Notes: a model not told the origin generated them from the letters alone. A stretch of DNA of 50,832 bases from an uncultured Bacteroidales bacterium (GCA_947167075.1 CAMVGR010000014.1:1-50832), one strand, 5' to 3'; shown: positions 32,611 to 43,274, numbered from the stretch's first letter. Translations and numbers: made by a program.

Positions 32611-32657
32611 TATAGCTGAAATAAAATAATACTATAAATCTCATACAAGAAAAAGCA

Positions 32658-35600
32658 ATGAGAATGATGAAAAAAGTACTTTTGACATTTGGACTCTTGC
32701 TAATAGCACAATTGGCGGCCTTCGCTCAAGGAACGATGAAGGGTACCATTATTGATGCTAAAACAAAGGAGCCCTTGCCTTTTGTGAATGTTGTCGTCAA
32801 ACAGGACGGCAAGCAAGTACATGGCGGTTCGACCGATTTTGATGGTATCTTCACCATCAAACCCCTCCAAGTCGGTAAGTATGACATCGAGGTCTCCACG
32901 GTGGGCTACAACCGTTATGTGCAGACAGGTATTAATGTGAAAGCAACAGGTTTCACAGTGGTCGATGTGGCTCTTAACCCCACTGCAACCAACCTTGATG
33001 TGGTTGACATTGTGGAGGAAAAGGTGCCTGTGATTGAAATCGGATCGGCAGAGCAGGGTGCACGTCTTTCTAGCGATGATATAGCCCGTATGCCGGGTAA
33101 CTCGGTAGAAAGCATCGTGGCTACTGTGGGTGGTGTCGGTTATAATGATGGTGGTACAGGTACTGCCCGTGGTGAGTCGGGTATGGTTACCCAGCAAGGT
33201 AATGTCCGTAAACGTACCGGTATTGCTCCTCCTAAAGAGGCTATCGCTGAAATTCAGGTCATCCTTGGTGGTACACCGGCCAATATTGGTGAAGCAATTG
33301 GTGGTGCACAGATTGTGACCTTGAAACCGCCGACCAGTCAGTTCTTTGGCTTGGTAGGTTTGGATTCGTATCTCGACTATCGTTTATACAACCGTCTCAT
33401 TGCTTATTTCACTGGCCCGTTGGCAAAGAAGAAAGTGGAGCAGGCCGATGGTTCAACCCTCGAAACCACATTCTTGGGTTATCGTATCAATGCCCAGCTG
33501 ACCTATTACAACTGGCCGTATTATCGTGCACATGGACACAGTTTCAAAGTCGTTAAGGACGATATTGTGGATTATATCGAAAAGAACCCCCTTACCTATG
33601 ATCCTCTCACTGGTGCCGTGAACTACACTGCCGAGACGATTCTTCATAAGGAGAGTTTCCATACCATTTCTCGTCCTAGCAGCAAAGACTTTATCAGCAA
33701 GAGCCGTGTTCCCGACAATCAGACCTACGGTGCTACTGTCGAAGGCGGTCTCACATTCAGATTCTCTGACTACACAACCTTAGAGTTGAGTGGTGAATTT
33801 TCGGCTTCTCATTCTCCAAACACCAGCCTGCTTTTGTTAGGTATGTCGCAATCTGGTGCATCGGTAAGCGAAGGACTCACAATGAGTGTAACGGCCGACT
33901 TCCAGCAACGTTTCCCGGATCCTGAGGTGTCCAACGAGGATGAGGCTCGTGCATCGTCTCCTATTAAGAATGTAATGTACAATATTTCTGCCAATGTTGC
34001 TCGCCAGGTCGGACGTACCTTCAACGAAAACTTTGGTAGCAGTATTGACGATGTGTTCAAATATGGTTTTATTGGTAAGTTTGTCACGGAAAAGGTTCCT
34101 ACCTATGAGTTGCAGCAAGTTAATATCAATGGTATCCAGCAGTGGGCAAATGTTCAGACAAACTGGGCTGACAATGTCACCTACTATTCCCCGAATGATC
34201 CTGTGAATGGTTATACCAATTATAACCCCCTGTTGGCTAATTACAACGAACAGCTGTTTTTTAGTGATGAGTTTGCCGATATCCGTCCCGCCCTGTTTGC
34301 ACGCGACTATATCCTAGCATATAAGGGACTGTACAATGGTGACTATCCTAACTCTATATACAGTCGTATCTCGAATGTGGGTATTCAATCCACATCCTTC
34401 TCAAAGTACCAAAACGACATCTTGTATTTGCAAGCCAAAGCATCGGCCGACATTCACGGACACGAGCTTGAAGTTGGTGTTCAGTATGACCAATACTGGG
34501 CATCAAGCTATGCTCTGAATGCCTATAGCCTGTGGACTCTTATGCGTCGTGATGCCAACCGTCACATTCTGGAGCTTGATCTAGATAATCCTATTTATGT
34601 GACTAATGGTTCCCAGATTTATGTCAACTATAATCGTCTTCTCGACGAGGAACAACAGACAGCATTCGATGCCGCATTCCGTGATTACCTGATATCTCAT
34701 GGCTATACCAATCTCGATGGCACTCCTATAGATGAGCGTACATGGATCGACATTGATCGCTATTCACCCGAAGTCTTCGCTGAAGCCGGTGGTATGAATA
34801 TGTTCACTGCAGACGAGTTGTTCAACGGTGGTAGTAACCCCTATGTTGGCTACAGTGGATATGACCATACAGGTAAGAAAGTAGCCAATAAGAATTGGAC
34901 ACTGGATAAGTTCTTTAGTGACGAGAATCATCCATTGCCTTCGTTTTCGCCCATCTACGCAGCAGGATACATTATGGATAAGTTCTATTTCCAAGATCTA
35001 ATCTTCAATGTTGGTGTGCGTGTCGACTACTTCGACGGTAACCAGTATGTTATGAAAGATCCTTACCTGCTTTATGAGTCATATACTGTTGCTGACATTA
35101 AGGCCAATCCTGGTTTGATTGCCGGTGGCGACTCCTACCTTGATAATGCTGGCGACGATTGGGTGCCCTATGTGAATAGTGTTCCAGACGATGAAAACAC
35201 CACATTGCCGACTATCGTGGGTTATCGTGACCCCAATGGCAAGTGGTATGATGCAAACGGTAATCAAGTCTCCTCGCCCAGTGCCATTAATGGTGCAAAT
35301 GGTAAGCCGACACCGTACCGTACTCCGGATGGTCAGCGTACAATGAAAAACAACACTGTTTCCGGTGCTGCTTTCGAGCGCTACACCCCGCAAATCATTG
35401 CTCAACCTCGTATCGCCTTCTCGTTCCCGATCGGTGAAAAGTCACAGTTTAAGGCTAGTTTCGACATTATTGCCCGCAGACCCTCCTCTGGCTGGCAAGC
35501 TGACTATGTGAGCTACTTATATATGTCACAGAATAATGTGGTTTCCAATCCTAACCTTAAACCTGAGCGTATCACCAACTATGAGTTGGGATTCCAACAA

Positions 35601-36461
35601 GCTCTTAACCAATCCTCTGCCATTAGTGCATCAGCCTACTATAAAGAGACTCGTGACCTGATTCAAATTGTACAATATGCGGGTGCAGATCCTAACCCCA
35701 ACTACTACAGCTACGCCAATGATGACTTCCGTACTACGAAGGGTCTTACCTTGGCCTACGATCTTCGTCAGACCAAGAATATCAGAATCAGTGCCAACTA
35801 CACTTTGCAATATGCAGAAGGTTCCGGTATTTCCCAGACCACAATGACGGAACTTATCAAGGAAGGTTATACCACCCTTAAGATGCTCAATCCTATTGCC
35901 GACGACCGTCGTCATGAGTTCAAAGCCAACGTGGATTTCCGTTATAATATGGGTGCCAAATATAATGGTCCTGTCGTGACCCGTGTTGTGACAGACAAGG
36001 AGACAGGTGAGAAACGTACCAAAGAGATTAAACTTTTGGAAAACTTCGGTATAAACTTCACTGCTGTTGCCCAGTCGGGTCGTCCCTACACGAAGCAGCT
36101 CTCGTACTCTCAACCTACCATTGTGGGTAGTTACAATGGCTCCCGTCTTCCCTGGTCCTTCTTCTTTGATGCCACGATTGACAAGGTATGGTTCTTTAAC
36201 AGTGGGAAACACCAAAGCAACCTTCGTGCTTCTCTGACCATATACAACCTCTTCGACATTCGCAATGTGGCCAGTGTGTTCCCGGTTACGGGTAGCCCTG
36301 TGGACGACGGTTATCTGACCGATCCAGATTCGCAGCGCACCATCAACTCCTACCTCGACCCACAAGCCTTTAGAGATATCTATGCAATAACTCTGGCCAA
36401 TAATAATTGGAAATACACACAACCTCGTACCATTCTTCTTGGTCTGAGATACAGTTTCTAA
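32658..36461 (+). CDS. TonB-dependent-receptor-like outer membrane protein
   Basis: This 1267-residue protein has a signal peptide ending LAAFAQ, a CarboxypepD_reg-like domain (about 27-110, MKGTIIDAKTKEPLPFVNVVV), a plug-like domain (about 125-230, with LSSDDIARMPGNSVESIVATVGGV), and a long beta-barrel ending in an aromatic residue (GLRYSF). It resembles SusC-type receptors, but no SusD partner is present. Instead the next genes encode a giant T9SS cargo and a PorV-family barrel, only 2 bp and about 5.1 kb away. Codon usage is less C-ended than in the next gene. Whether it is a nutrient receptor or a surface-assembly partner of the cargo is unknown. Confidence 0.88.
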   Translation: MRMMKKVLLTFGLLLIAQLAAFAQGTMKGTIIDAKTKEPLPFVNVVVKQDGKQVHGGSTDFDGIFTIKPLQVGKYDIEVSTVGYNRYVQTGINVKATGFTVVDVALNPTATNLDVVDIVEEKVPVIEIGSAEQGARLSSDDIARMPGNSVESIVATVGGVGYNDGGTGTARGESGMVTQQGNVRKRTGIAPPKEAIAEIQVILGGTPANIGEAIGGAQIVTLKPPTSQFFGLVGLDSYLDYRLYNRLIAYFTGPLAKKKVEQADGSTLETTFLGYRINAQLTYYNWPYYRAHGHSFKVVKDDIVDYIEKNPLTYDPLTGAVNYTAETILHKESFHTISRPSSKDFISKSRVPDNQTYGATVEGGLTFRFSDYTTLELSGEFSASHSPNTSLLLLGMSQSGASVSEGLTMSVTADFQQRFPDPEVSNEDEARASSPIKNVMYNISANVARQVGRTFNENFGSSIDDVFKYGFIGKFVTEKVPTYELQQVNINGIQQWANVQTNWADNVTYYSPNDPVNGYTNYNPLLANYNEQLFFSDEFADIRPALFARDYILAYKGLYNGDYPNSIYSRISNVGIQSTSFSKYQNDILYLQAKASADIHGHELEVGVQYDQYWASSYALNAYSLWTLMRRDANRHILELDLDNPIYVTNGSQIYVNYNRLLDEEQQTAFDAAFRDYLISHGYTNLDGTPIDERTWIDIDRYSPEVFAEAGGMNMFTADELFNGGSNPYVGYSGYDHTGKKVANKNWTLDKFFSDENHPLPSFSPIYAAGYIMDKFYFQDLIFNVGVRVDYFDGNQYVMKDPYLLYESYTVADIKANPGLIAGGDSYLDNAGDDWVPYVNSVPDDENTTLPTIVGYRDPNGKWYDANGNQVSSPSAINGANGKPTPYRTPDGQRTMKNNTVSGAAFERYTPQIIAQPRIAFSFPIGEKSQFKASFDIIARRPSSGWQADYVSYLYMSQNNVVSNPNLKPERITNYELGFQQALNQSSAISASAYYKETRDLIQIVQYAGADPNPNYYSYANDDFRTTKGLTLAYDLRQTKNIRISANYTLQYAEGSGISQTTMTELIKEGYTTLKMLNPIADDRRHEFKANVDFRYNMGAKYNGPVVTRVVTDKETGEKRTKEIKLLENFGINFTAVAQSGRPYTKQLSYSQPTIVGSYNGSRLPWSFFFDATIDKVWFFNSGKHQSNLRASLTIYNLFDIRNVASVFPVTGSPVDDGYLTDPDSQRTINSYLDPQAFRDIYAITLANNNWKYTQPRTILLGLRYSF

Positions 36462-36463
36462 TC

Positions 36464-39400
36464 ATGAGAAAAAAATATATCGAGATGAAAAATATATACA
36501 GTAAATTACTACTCTCCTCGTTGCTGCTCTTGGTGGTTTCCCAGCCAGTCTTTGCACGTGAGTGCATAGAGTGCAAGAAATCCAATGCAAGCGCGAAGAA
36601 GGCTGCAGTCCAGACGAAGGCCGCTGTATGTAAGCGTGCTCAAAGTACTGCCGAGTTGAACATTAACAATGTTCGTGCTCTGATTAATGGATATGGCAAC
36701 ATGTGGTACGATGGCAGTGTGGCTCAGTATCACCTGCCTAAAAACAGCAACACCTGTCCTCTGTTCTGTGCAGCACTGTGGATTGGTGGTACCGACGTCA
36801 ATGACCAGCTCCGTATTGCTGCATTGCGTTTCGGTAGCGATGGTGACGACTACTGGCCCGGTCCTCTGAAAATCAATGGCACCGCATCGGTCGACCTACC
36901 TATCTGTAATGCTTACGACAAGCACTGGATCATCACCAAGGCCGAGGTCTTGGCTCACCGTGCACACTTTGAATACGGTGAAAACCACCAGGTAACGGCT
37001 GTCGATGCAGGTTTCGACATCCCTGATGTCATTGCCAACTGGCCCGCCATGGGACAGGAAGACGGGCTCTCCCGCTACCTTGCTCCTTTCTATGATGCTG
37101 ACAATGATGGTGAGTACAATCCGCAGGCAGGTGATTATCCTTATTATGATTTCGACAATGAACTTTGCCCCCGTACCCTGAAAGCGGCTCATCCTAATTC
37201 AAATTATGTCCCCGAGGAGACCATGGAAACCCAATACTACGACAGTAGTGTTATCCGTGGCGGTATCTTGCACGATCAGGTGCTGAAGGGCGACCAAACC
37301 ATCTGGTGGATTTTCAACGATAAAGGTAATACCCACCTCGAGTCGAAAGGCGAAGCTATCGGTCTTGAAATTCGTGCTCAGGCCTTTGCCTTCTCCACCA
37401 ACGATGAAATTAACAACATGACATTCTACTCGTATGAGATCATCAACCGTTCCTCGTACGAACTCAAGCAGACCTATTTCAGCCAGTGGGTCGACCCTGA
37501 CCTGGGATATGCCTTTGATGACTATGTCGGATGTGATGTCCGCCGTGGTCTTGGATATTGCTACAACGGTCTACCTCAAGACACCCCCGGTTCGGCCTCC
37601 TATTCCGGAGTTCCTCCTGCAGTGGGTATCGACTTCTTCCAAGGTCCTTACATGGATCCCGACCAATTGGACAATCCTAAAATCGACATCGATAAGATTC
37701 GCAGCGATAGCTATATTAACGAGACCGTCAAAAAACTTCTCGAGACCTACCGTCGCGACACCATTATCGGAGGTGTGAATGTGGTTCGTTATGACACTAT
37801 AGCCATCACCGACGATGCCGACCTCTTCTTGGCCTACGACCATAATTCCTGGTACTTCAAACCCGGTGATACTGTTGGCAACTGCGCCATCAATGGTGTC
37901 AACTTTGGCAATAATATCATCGACGACGAGCGTTTTGGTATGCGCCGTTTTGTCTACTACGACAACCAAGTCCAGCCTGTCTATGGCGAACCTGAGAAAG
38001 CTAGCGACTATTACAACTATCTGCGTGGTTATTGGAAAAACGGTCAGCGTATGAAATATGCTGGAAATGCCGTTTCTACAGGTACCACCGAGCTCGACTG
38101 CGACTTCATGTTCCCTGACAATTCCGACCCCTGGCATTGGGGAACCAACGGTGAAATACCCGAGATTAACCCCAATGATTGGCGTGAAACCACCGCAGGT
38201 AACCCTCCAGGAGACCGTCGTTTCATGCAGTCCGCTGGTCCTTTCACCCTCAAACCTGGTGCTATCAACTACATCACTGTAGGTATTCCTTTTGCCCAAG
38301 CTTCTAATGGCGACGACCAGTGGGCATCCGTCGTGCAGCTCCGTCAGATCGACGATGTCTGTCAGGCCCTGTTCGAGAACTGCTTCAAAGTGCTCGATGG
38401 CCCCGATGCTCCTACCATCACCGCTCAGGAGCTGGATGGCGAAGTCATCCTCTACCTCTCTTACGATGACAAGACTTCCAACAACTATAATGAGAAGTAT
38501 CGCGAGATGGATCCAGGTATTCCACGTAGCTACACCGGCGAAGATGGCCAACCCCACTTCTACGACACCGTAGCCCGCAGCTATATCTTCGAAGGATACC
38601 AAATCTATCAGTTGAGAGATGCTAAAGCCTCTATCGCCGACATCAACGACATCTCCAAAGCACGTCTTGTTGCCCAGTGCGATATTGAGAACTACTACGA
38701 CACCCTTCTCATCACCTCTACCCTTACTATTAATGATGATGGCGACACAGTCGCTATATACGACACCACCGTCAACCCCAACCCCACGCTGAAGATCGAC
38801 AAGCTCGTCAACTACACTACCAACTCTGCCACCGGTCTTATGACCCCGCAGATTATGGTCGAAGGTGCCAACAAAGGCATCCAACACGTCTTCCGCATCA
38901 CCAGCGACCTCTTCGCAACCAGCCAGAACACAGCCCTGGTCAACAACCGCGAGTACTACTATGTGGCCATTGCCTATGCACAGAACCGCTATAAAGCTTT
39001 CTCGCAGACCGACGCTGCATCGCTCGATGGACAGAAGACTCCTTACCTCGCTGGTCGTAAGAACGAGCGTGGCCGTAGCATCGAGCCCATCACTGTTATC
39101 CCGCACAATCCTATGTTCGAAGATGGTGGCAAGCAGGCCCAGGCCGAATTCGGCATGTCGCCCCGCGTCATCCGTTTGGAGGGCTATGGTAATGGTACCA
39201 GCACCGGCCTCCGCCTCAGCGATGAGTCCATCTCCGAGCTGATGGGTGCTCCTGGTGTCGAGGGTAAACAGCCTGGCACCTATGTCTTCAACTACTCCAC
39301 CGGTGGTGTGGGACGTCCTGCAGGCGACTATTCCTATATGAACAACCCCTGCATCCTTGCTCATCCCCAGTATAATGAGAACAGTGGCCCCCTCAACGTG

Positions 39401-41530
39401 CGTGTCATCGACCCGCTCAAGCTTCGCGAGGGACGCTACAATATCCTCCTCTGGAACATTACCCACGATGCCCAAGGCAATATCACCAACTTCAACAACG
39501 ACACCGTCAAGGGTGGTGTCAACAAGAACACCCGCTGGTGCGTTGTCAATGCCGACGGCGGCCCCGTCTACGACGATGTAGACACCGTGTGGTCGCACTT
39601 CAATATCTCTCGCTACAACGAGCAGATATTCCCCGACCTCGGTATCGCCGTCACACTTGTCAACCCCAAGCCTGCTGCCTCTAGCATCGACATCTCCACT
39701 TGGCTCGACCGCAGTGGCAATCCCACAGGTGTCAACAACTACACCGGCAAGTTCTACCAAGGCTTTGTCAACGAAGGTGCTCTGATTGGCTCCTCCATGA
39801 CATTCTCCGATAACAATAAGATGTGGCTCGACGGTTTGCGCGACAACGACTCCTACTTTGTCTACAACTGGATCCGTTCCGGCTCGCAATTCTCGGCCAA
39901 CTCGTACAAGAACTTCATCTCTCCCACCACCAAATACAACATCAACGAGTCCTACCTCGACGAAGACTACTTCAAGGCCTTCAAGACCTCCGCTGCCACC
40001 AACGACTTTATCGACTCCAGCGAAGGTATCGACAAGACTCAGATCTACGAAGGTGTTCTCGGTGGTCTGTGGGGTCCCTACGGTGTGGTATCCACCATGC
40101 CCTTCCACCCAGGCTTCAGCTTTGCTCCTTTCATCACCGACGACGACCACATCCTCGACAGCCTCGGTGTCAACCGCAACCAGTTGGAGCGTATCCTGAT
40201 GACCAACATCTACAACAAGGCCCTCAACTATAACGAGCTGGCCAAGTTGCCCAGCGTCCACATCGTCATCACCGCCGACCAGTCCAAGTGGACCCGTTGC
40301 CCGGTAGTCGAAATGTGCGACGATTACACTCAGTCCGAGGGCAATGCCCGCCGATTCATGATGCGTCGCCACGCCTCGGTCAACAAAGATGGTAAGACCA
40401 AAGCCGAACTCGATGCCGAGGGCACCAGCTACACCGCTGGCAGCTCCGACGACCCCGAGTACATCTCGGCCAATGGTATGGGCTGGTTCCCCGGCTATGC
40501 CGTCAACTCCGTCACCGGCGAGCGCCTCAACATCATGTTTGGCGAAGACTCCCGTTACGTACAGTATAATGGACGCGACATGCTCTGGAATCCCGTCACC
40601 GTGGCCATGGAAGGCTCTCAGAACTACGTCATGGGTGGCCGCCACTTCATCTATGTCTTCAACGCCTCGCGTCAGACCTTCTACGACATCCTCGACGGCA
40701 GCGACAACTCTAAGCGCTACACCACCTTTGTCACACCTAGCTACGATGCCGGTCGTTGGGCCGCCCAGATGCTCTCCTCTGCCGAGCGCCTCATGCAGTC
40801 GCCCTTCTATCCCGCACGTGGTACCAAACTGGTCTACAAAGGCCTTGTCAACCGTGCCGACAACTACGCACCCCAGCGCGACTCCATCGCCATGCTCTAT
40901 GCCTCTGTCGCTTGGGTCAATATGCCGATGCTGTCCAACGATCGCTACGCCTTCGACAATCCTGTCGATATTCCCTGCGACGTCACCATCGACATCGATA
41001 TCCGTACCCCCTACAGCAAGTATATGAGTCCTAACGGCACCGATGCCGACCGCACCGGCTACAGCCCCATCAACCGCAACATGCCGGCCTACCAGTTCGT
41101 GATCTCGTCCGACGATGCCGTCATCGAGAACATTGCTACTGCCACCGATGCCCGCAAGACATATATCGATTCGCTCCTCTCCTTCATCAACGTAGTGCCC
41201 AACCCCTACTATAGCTATTCCAACTACGAGACACTCAGCCAGCTCGAAACCAAGGTGCGCATCATCAACCTGCCCACCGGTACCGATGCCAATGGCAAGA
41301 AGAAGGGATGCACCATCAATATCTACACTGTCGATGGCACTCTGGTACGCACCATAGGTCCCGTCCCGGTCAATCAGACCACCGTCGATTGGGATCTGCT
41401 CAACCACAACGGCCTCTCCATCTCCGGCGGCATGTACTTGATCCATGTCACAGTGCCGGGTATCGGCGAGCGCGTCATCAAGTGGTTCGGCTCCATGCGT
41501 CCGGTCGACCTCAATGCGTTCCAGTTCTAA
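36464..41530 (+). CDS. Giant surface protein with T9SS C-terminal sorting domain
   Basis: This protein has 1688 residues from the ATG at 36464, 2 bp after the receptor gene; an ATG at 36485 (MKNIYSKLLLSS) gives a tidier signal peptide. After the signal it carries a small cysteine motif (ECIECKK). Near residue 205 is an Asp-rich calcium-loop-like segment (DADNDGEYNPQAGDYP). The bulk has no family I recognise. The C-terminal roughly 110 residues, from VVPNPYYSYSNYE to the end DLNAFQF, form a T9SS sorting domain. It should cross the outer membrane by T9SS. Codons are so C-rich from about 37.6 kb on that the opposite strand stays open for 4.5 kb, which is not a gene. Confidence 0.9.
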   Translation: MRKKYIEMKNIYSKLLLSSLLLLVVSQPVFARECIECKKSNASAKKAAVQTKAAVCKRAQSTAELNINNVRALINGYGNMWYDGSVAQYHLPKNSNTCPLFCAALWIGGTDVNDQLRIAALRFGSDGDDYWPGPLKINGTASVDLPICNAYDKHWIITKAEVLAHRAHFEYGENHQVTAVDAGFDIPDVIANWPAMGQEDGLSRYLAPFYDADNDGEYNPQAGDYPYYDFDNELCPRTLKAAHPNSNYVPEETMETQYYDSSVIRGGILHDQVLKGDQTIWWIFNDKGNTHLESKGEAIGLEIRAQAFAFSTNDEINNMTFYSYEIINRSSYELKQTYFSQWVDPDLGYAFDDYVGCDVRRGLGYCYNGLPQDTPGSASYSGVPPAVGIDFFQGPYMDPDQLDNPKIDIDKIRSDSYINETVKKLLETYRRDTIIGGVNVVRYDTIAITDDADLFLAYDHNSWYFKPGDTVGNCAINGVNFGNNIIDDERFGMRRFVYYDNQVQPVYGEPEKASDYYNYLRGYWKNGQRMKYAGNAVSTGTTELDCDFMFPDNSDPWHWGTNGEIPEINPNDWRETTAGNPPGDRRFMQSAGPFTLKPGAINYITVGIPFAQASNGDDQWASVVQLRQIDDVCQALFENCFKVLDGPDAPTITAQELDGEVILYLSYDDKTSNNYNEKYREMDPGIPRSYTGEDGQPHFYDTVARSYIFEGYQIYQLRDAKASIADINDISKARLVAQCDIENYYDTLLITSTLTINDDGDTVAIYDTTVNPNPTLKIDKLVNYTTNSATGLMTPQIMVEGANKGIQHVFRITSDLFATSQNTALVNNREYYYVAIAYAQNRYKAFSQTDAASLDGQKTPYLAGRKNERGRSIEPITVIPHNPMFEDGGKQAQAEFGMSPRVIRLEGYGNGTSTGLRLSDESISELMGAPGVEGKQPGTYVFNYSTGGVGRPAGDYSYMNNPCILAHPQYNENSGPLNVRVIDPLKLREGRYNILLWNITHDAQGNITNFNNDTVKGGVNKNTRWCVVNADGGPVYDDVDTVWSHFNISRYNEQIFPDLGIAVTLVNPKPAASSIDISTWLDRSGNPTGVNNYTGKFYQGFVNEGALIGSSMTFSDNNKMWLDGLRDNDSYFVYNWIRSGSQFSANSYKNFISPTTKYNINESYLDEDYFKAFKTSAATNDFIDSSEGIDKTQIYEGVLGGLWGPYGVVSTMPFHPGFSFAPFITDDDHILDSLGVNRNQLERILMTNIYNKALNYNELAKLPSVHIVITADQSKWTRCPVVEMCDDYTQSEGNARRFMMRRHASVNKDGKTKAELDAEGTSYTAGSSDDPEYISANGMGWFPGYAVNSVTGERLNIMFGEDSRYVQYNGRDMLWNPVTVAMEGSQNYVMGGRHFIYVFNASRQTFYDILDGSDNSKRYTTFVTPSYDAGRWAAQMLSSAERLMQSPFYPARGTKLVYKGLVNRADNYAPQRDSIAMLYASVAWVNMPMLSNDRYAFDNPVDIPCDVTIDIDIRTPYSKYMSPNGTDADRTGYSPINRNMPAYQFVISSDDAVIENIATATDARKTYIDSLLSFINVVPNPYYSYSNYETLSQLETKVRIINLPTGTDANGKKKGCTINIYTVDGTLVRTIGPVPVNQTTVDWDLLNHNGLSISGGMYLIHVTVPGIGERVIKWFGSMRPVDLNAFQF

Positions 41531-41563
41531 CCTAATCCCTAACGACAAAAAAAAGCAAAGAAG

Positions 41564-42625
41564 ATGAAAAAAATAGTAAAGATATTTGCGGTTTTTGCAG
41601 TCCTGCTGACGCTGTCCATGTCGGCCTATGCCGGCAATGACATGCGCCGAGGCACTGCCGGTGCTACCGAATTGCTCATCAATCCGTGGGCACGCAACAC
41701 CGGTTGGGGAGGCGTCAATGTGGCCAACGTGCGCGGCCTCGAGGCCATGTTCTCCAATGTGGCTGGCTTGGCATTCGTCGACAACATCGAAGTGGCCTAC
41801 ACCAACACCATGCTCTATGGTGGCAAGAGTGGCCTCAACAGCGGCGCCAGCATCAACACCTTTGGTATCGCTGTGCGCCTCTTCGAGCGTGGCGTAGCCG
41901 GTGCCTATGTCATGTCCATGGGCTTCGGCGACATCGACATTACCAAGTACCTCAGCCCCGAGGGTGGCAACGGCACCTTCTCGCCTGCCTATATGAACAT
42001 CAACGTGGCCTATGCCCACTCCTTCACCAACACCATCCATGGTGCCATCAACTTCAAGATGGTCAGTGAGAGCATCGACAACGTCTCCGGTTCTGGCTTC
42101 GGCATCGACGCTGGTATCCAGTACGTCACCGGCGAGGACGACGAACTCAAGTTCGGTATCTCCCTCAAGAACTGGGGTCCCACCATGTCCTTCGGTGGTA
42201 GCGGTCTCTCGTTACAGATGATCAACACAGCAGGCAACAACTTCACCGTCGAGACACGTGCCTCCGAGATGCAGTTGCCCACCTGCCTCAACATCGGCAT
42301 CTCCTACGACTTCCTGTTTGCCACCCACGACCAGCGCCTCACCCTCGCTGCTGCATTCACATCCAACGCCTTCCTCCGCGACAACTACACCGTCGGTGTC
42401 GAGTATTCGCTCCTGAAGATGTTCCAGTTGCGTTGTGGATACATCATGCAGCCTGGCCTGTGGACTGCCGCCCGCGCCACCGCCAGCAATGGCCTCTGTG
42501 CCGGTGCCTCGGTCGATGTGCCCCTCTCCAAGGACGATAACATCGGCCTCACCATCGACTATTCCTACCAGTCGGCATCGCCCATGCGGGGCACCCACGC
42601 CATCGGCGCCTCGTTCCGTTTCTAA
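41564..42625 (+). CDS. PorV/PorQ family outer membrane protein
   Basis: This 353-residue protein has a signal peptide ending SAYAG and a FadL-like barrel ending in GASFRF. The family start is clear: GTAGATELLINPWARNTGWGGVNVA, then SNVAGLAF. PorV (LptO) is the T9SS shuttle that takes cargo from the SprA translocon to the PorU attachment complex; relatives lie beside particular cargo genes. It is 33 bp downstream of the giant cargo, so it may be a dedicated partner. It could also be the general PorV, but porU is not adjacent. A terminator follows at 42673-42707. Confidence 0.88.
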   Translation: MKKIVKIFAVFAVLLTLSMSAYAGNDMRRGTAGATELLINPWARNTGWGGVNVANVRGLEAMFSNVAGLAFVDNIEVAYTNTMLYGGKSGLNSGASINTFGIAVRLFERGVAGAYVMSMGFGDIDITKYLSPEGGNGTFSPAYMNINVAYAHSFTNTIHGAINFKMVSESIDNVSGSGFGIDAGIQYVTGEDDELKFGISLKNWGPTMSFGGSGLSLQMINTAGNNFTVETRASEMQLPTCLNIGISYDFLFATHDQRLTLAAAFTSNAFLRDNYTVGVEYSLLKMFQLRCGYIMQPGLWTAARATASNGLCAGASVDVPLSKDDNIGLTIDYSYQSASPMRGTHAIGASFRF

Positions 42626-42672
42626 ACCCCGCTGCCCGGAATACACGTCGTAATCCTACATAACATCCTATT

Positions 42673-42707
42673 GGGAAAGGCTTTCCTACGAGCCTTTCCC
42701 ACTTTTT
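42673..42707 (+). terminator. Intrinsic terminator of the receptor-cargo-PorV cassette
   Basis: A 10-bp stem (GGGAAAGGCT with AGCCTTTCCC, loop 8 nt) is followed by ACTTTTT. Confidence 0.88.
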
Positions 42708-42758
42708 AAACGTCATAAAAAAACAGACAACCCCCTTTAACCAATCCGAATCCCTATT

Positions 42759-43232
42759 ATGAGCGAAATCAAATATTATAGCGAAGAAGGACTTCAGAAA
42801 CTAAAAGACGAGCTGCGCCACCTCATCGCCGTCGAGCGCCCCGCAGCTTCGGCAGCCATCGCCGAGGCACGCGACAAAGGCGACCTCAGCGAGAATGCCG
42901 AATACGATGCCGCCAAGGAAGCCCAGGGCCACCTCGAGGCCCGCATCTCCAAGCTCCAAGAGCTTGTGGCCAACGCTCGCCTCCTCGACGAGAGCAAGAT
43001 CGACACCTCCAAGGTGCTCCTCCTCTCCATCATCACCATCCGCAACACCAAGACCAAGGCCGTCCAGACCTACACCATCGTCCCCGAGAGCGAAGCCAAC
43101 CTCAAGCAGGGCAAAATCAGCATCACCTCGCCCTTCGCCTCTGCTTTCCTCGGCCACAAGGTGGGCGACACTGTCGAAGTCATTGTGCCCGCTGGCAAGA
43201 TGACCTTCGAGCTCGTCAAGGTCGAACGCTAG
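42759..43232 (+). CDS. greA: Transcription elongation factor GreA
   Basis: This 157-residue protein has the normal GreA length. The N-terminal coiled coil carries the acidic tip DKGDLSENAEYDAAKE, which enters the RNA polymerase secondary channel to stimulate cleavage of backtracked RNA. The C-terminal FKBP-like domain ends TFELVKVER. Codon bias is strongly C-ended, consistent with high expression. It lies between a terminator and the HIT gene (42-bp gap). Confidence 0.96.
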   Translation: MSEIKYYSEEGLQKLKDELRHLIAVERPAASAAIAEARDKGDLSENAEYDAAKEAQGHLEARISKLQELVANARLLDESKIDTSKVLLLSIITIRNTKTKAVQTYTIVPESEANLKQGKISITSPFASAFLGHKVGDTVEVIVPAGKMTFELVKVER

Positions 43233-43274
43233 CCTAGCCTTTTCGTCGTTAATCCATCATACAGCACTCATATC

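Noticed and set aside
37571..42040. A 1489-codon open frame on the minus strand under the giant cargo and PorV-type genes
   Set aside because: It is made almost entirely of GNN codons (Val, Ala, Asp, Glu, Gly), the mirror of C-ending codons on the plus strand, has no domain or signal, and lies under two convincing genes with a signal peptide and a sorting domain.
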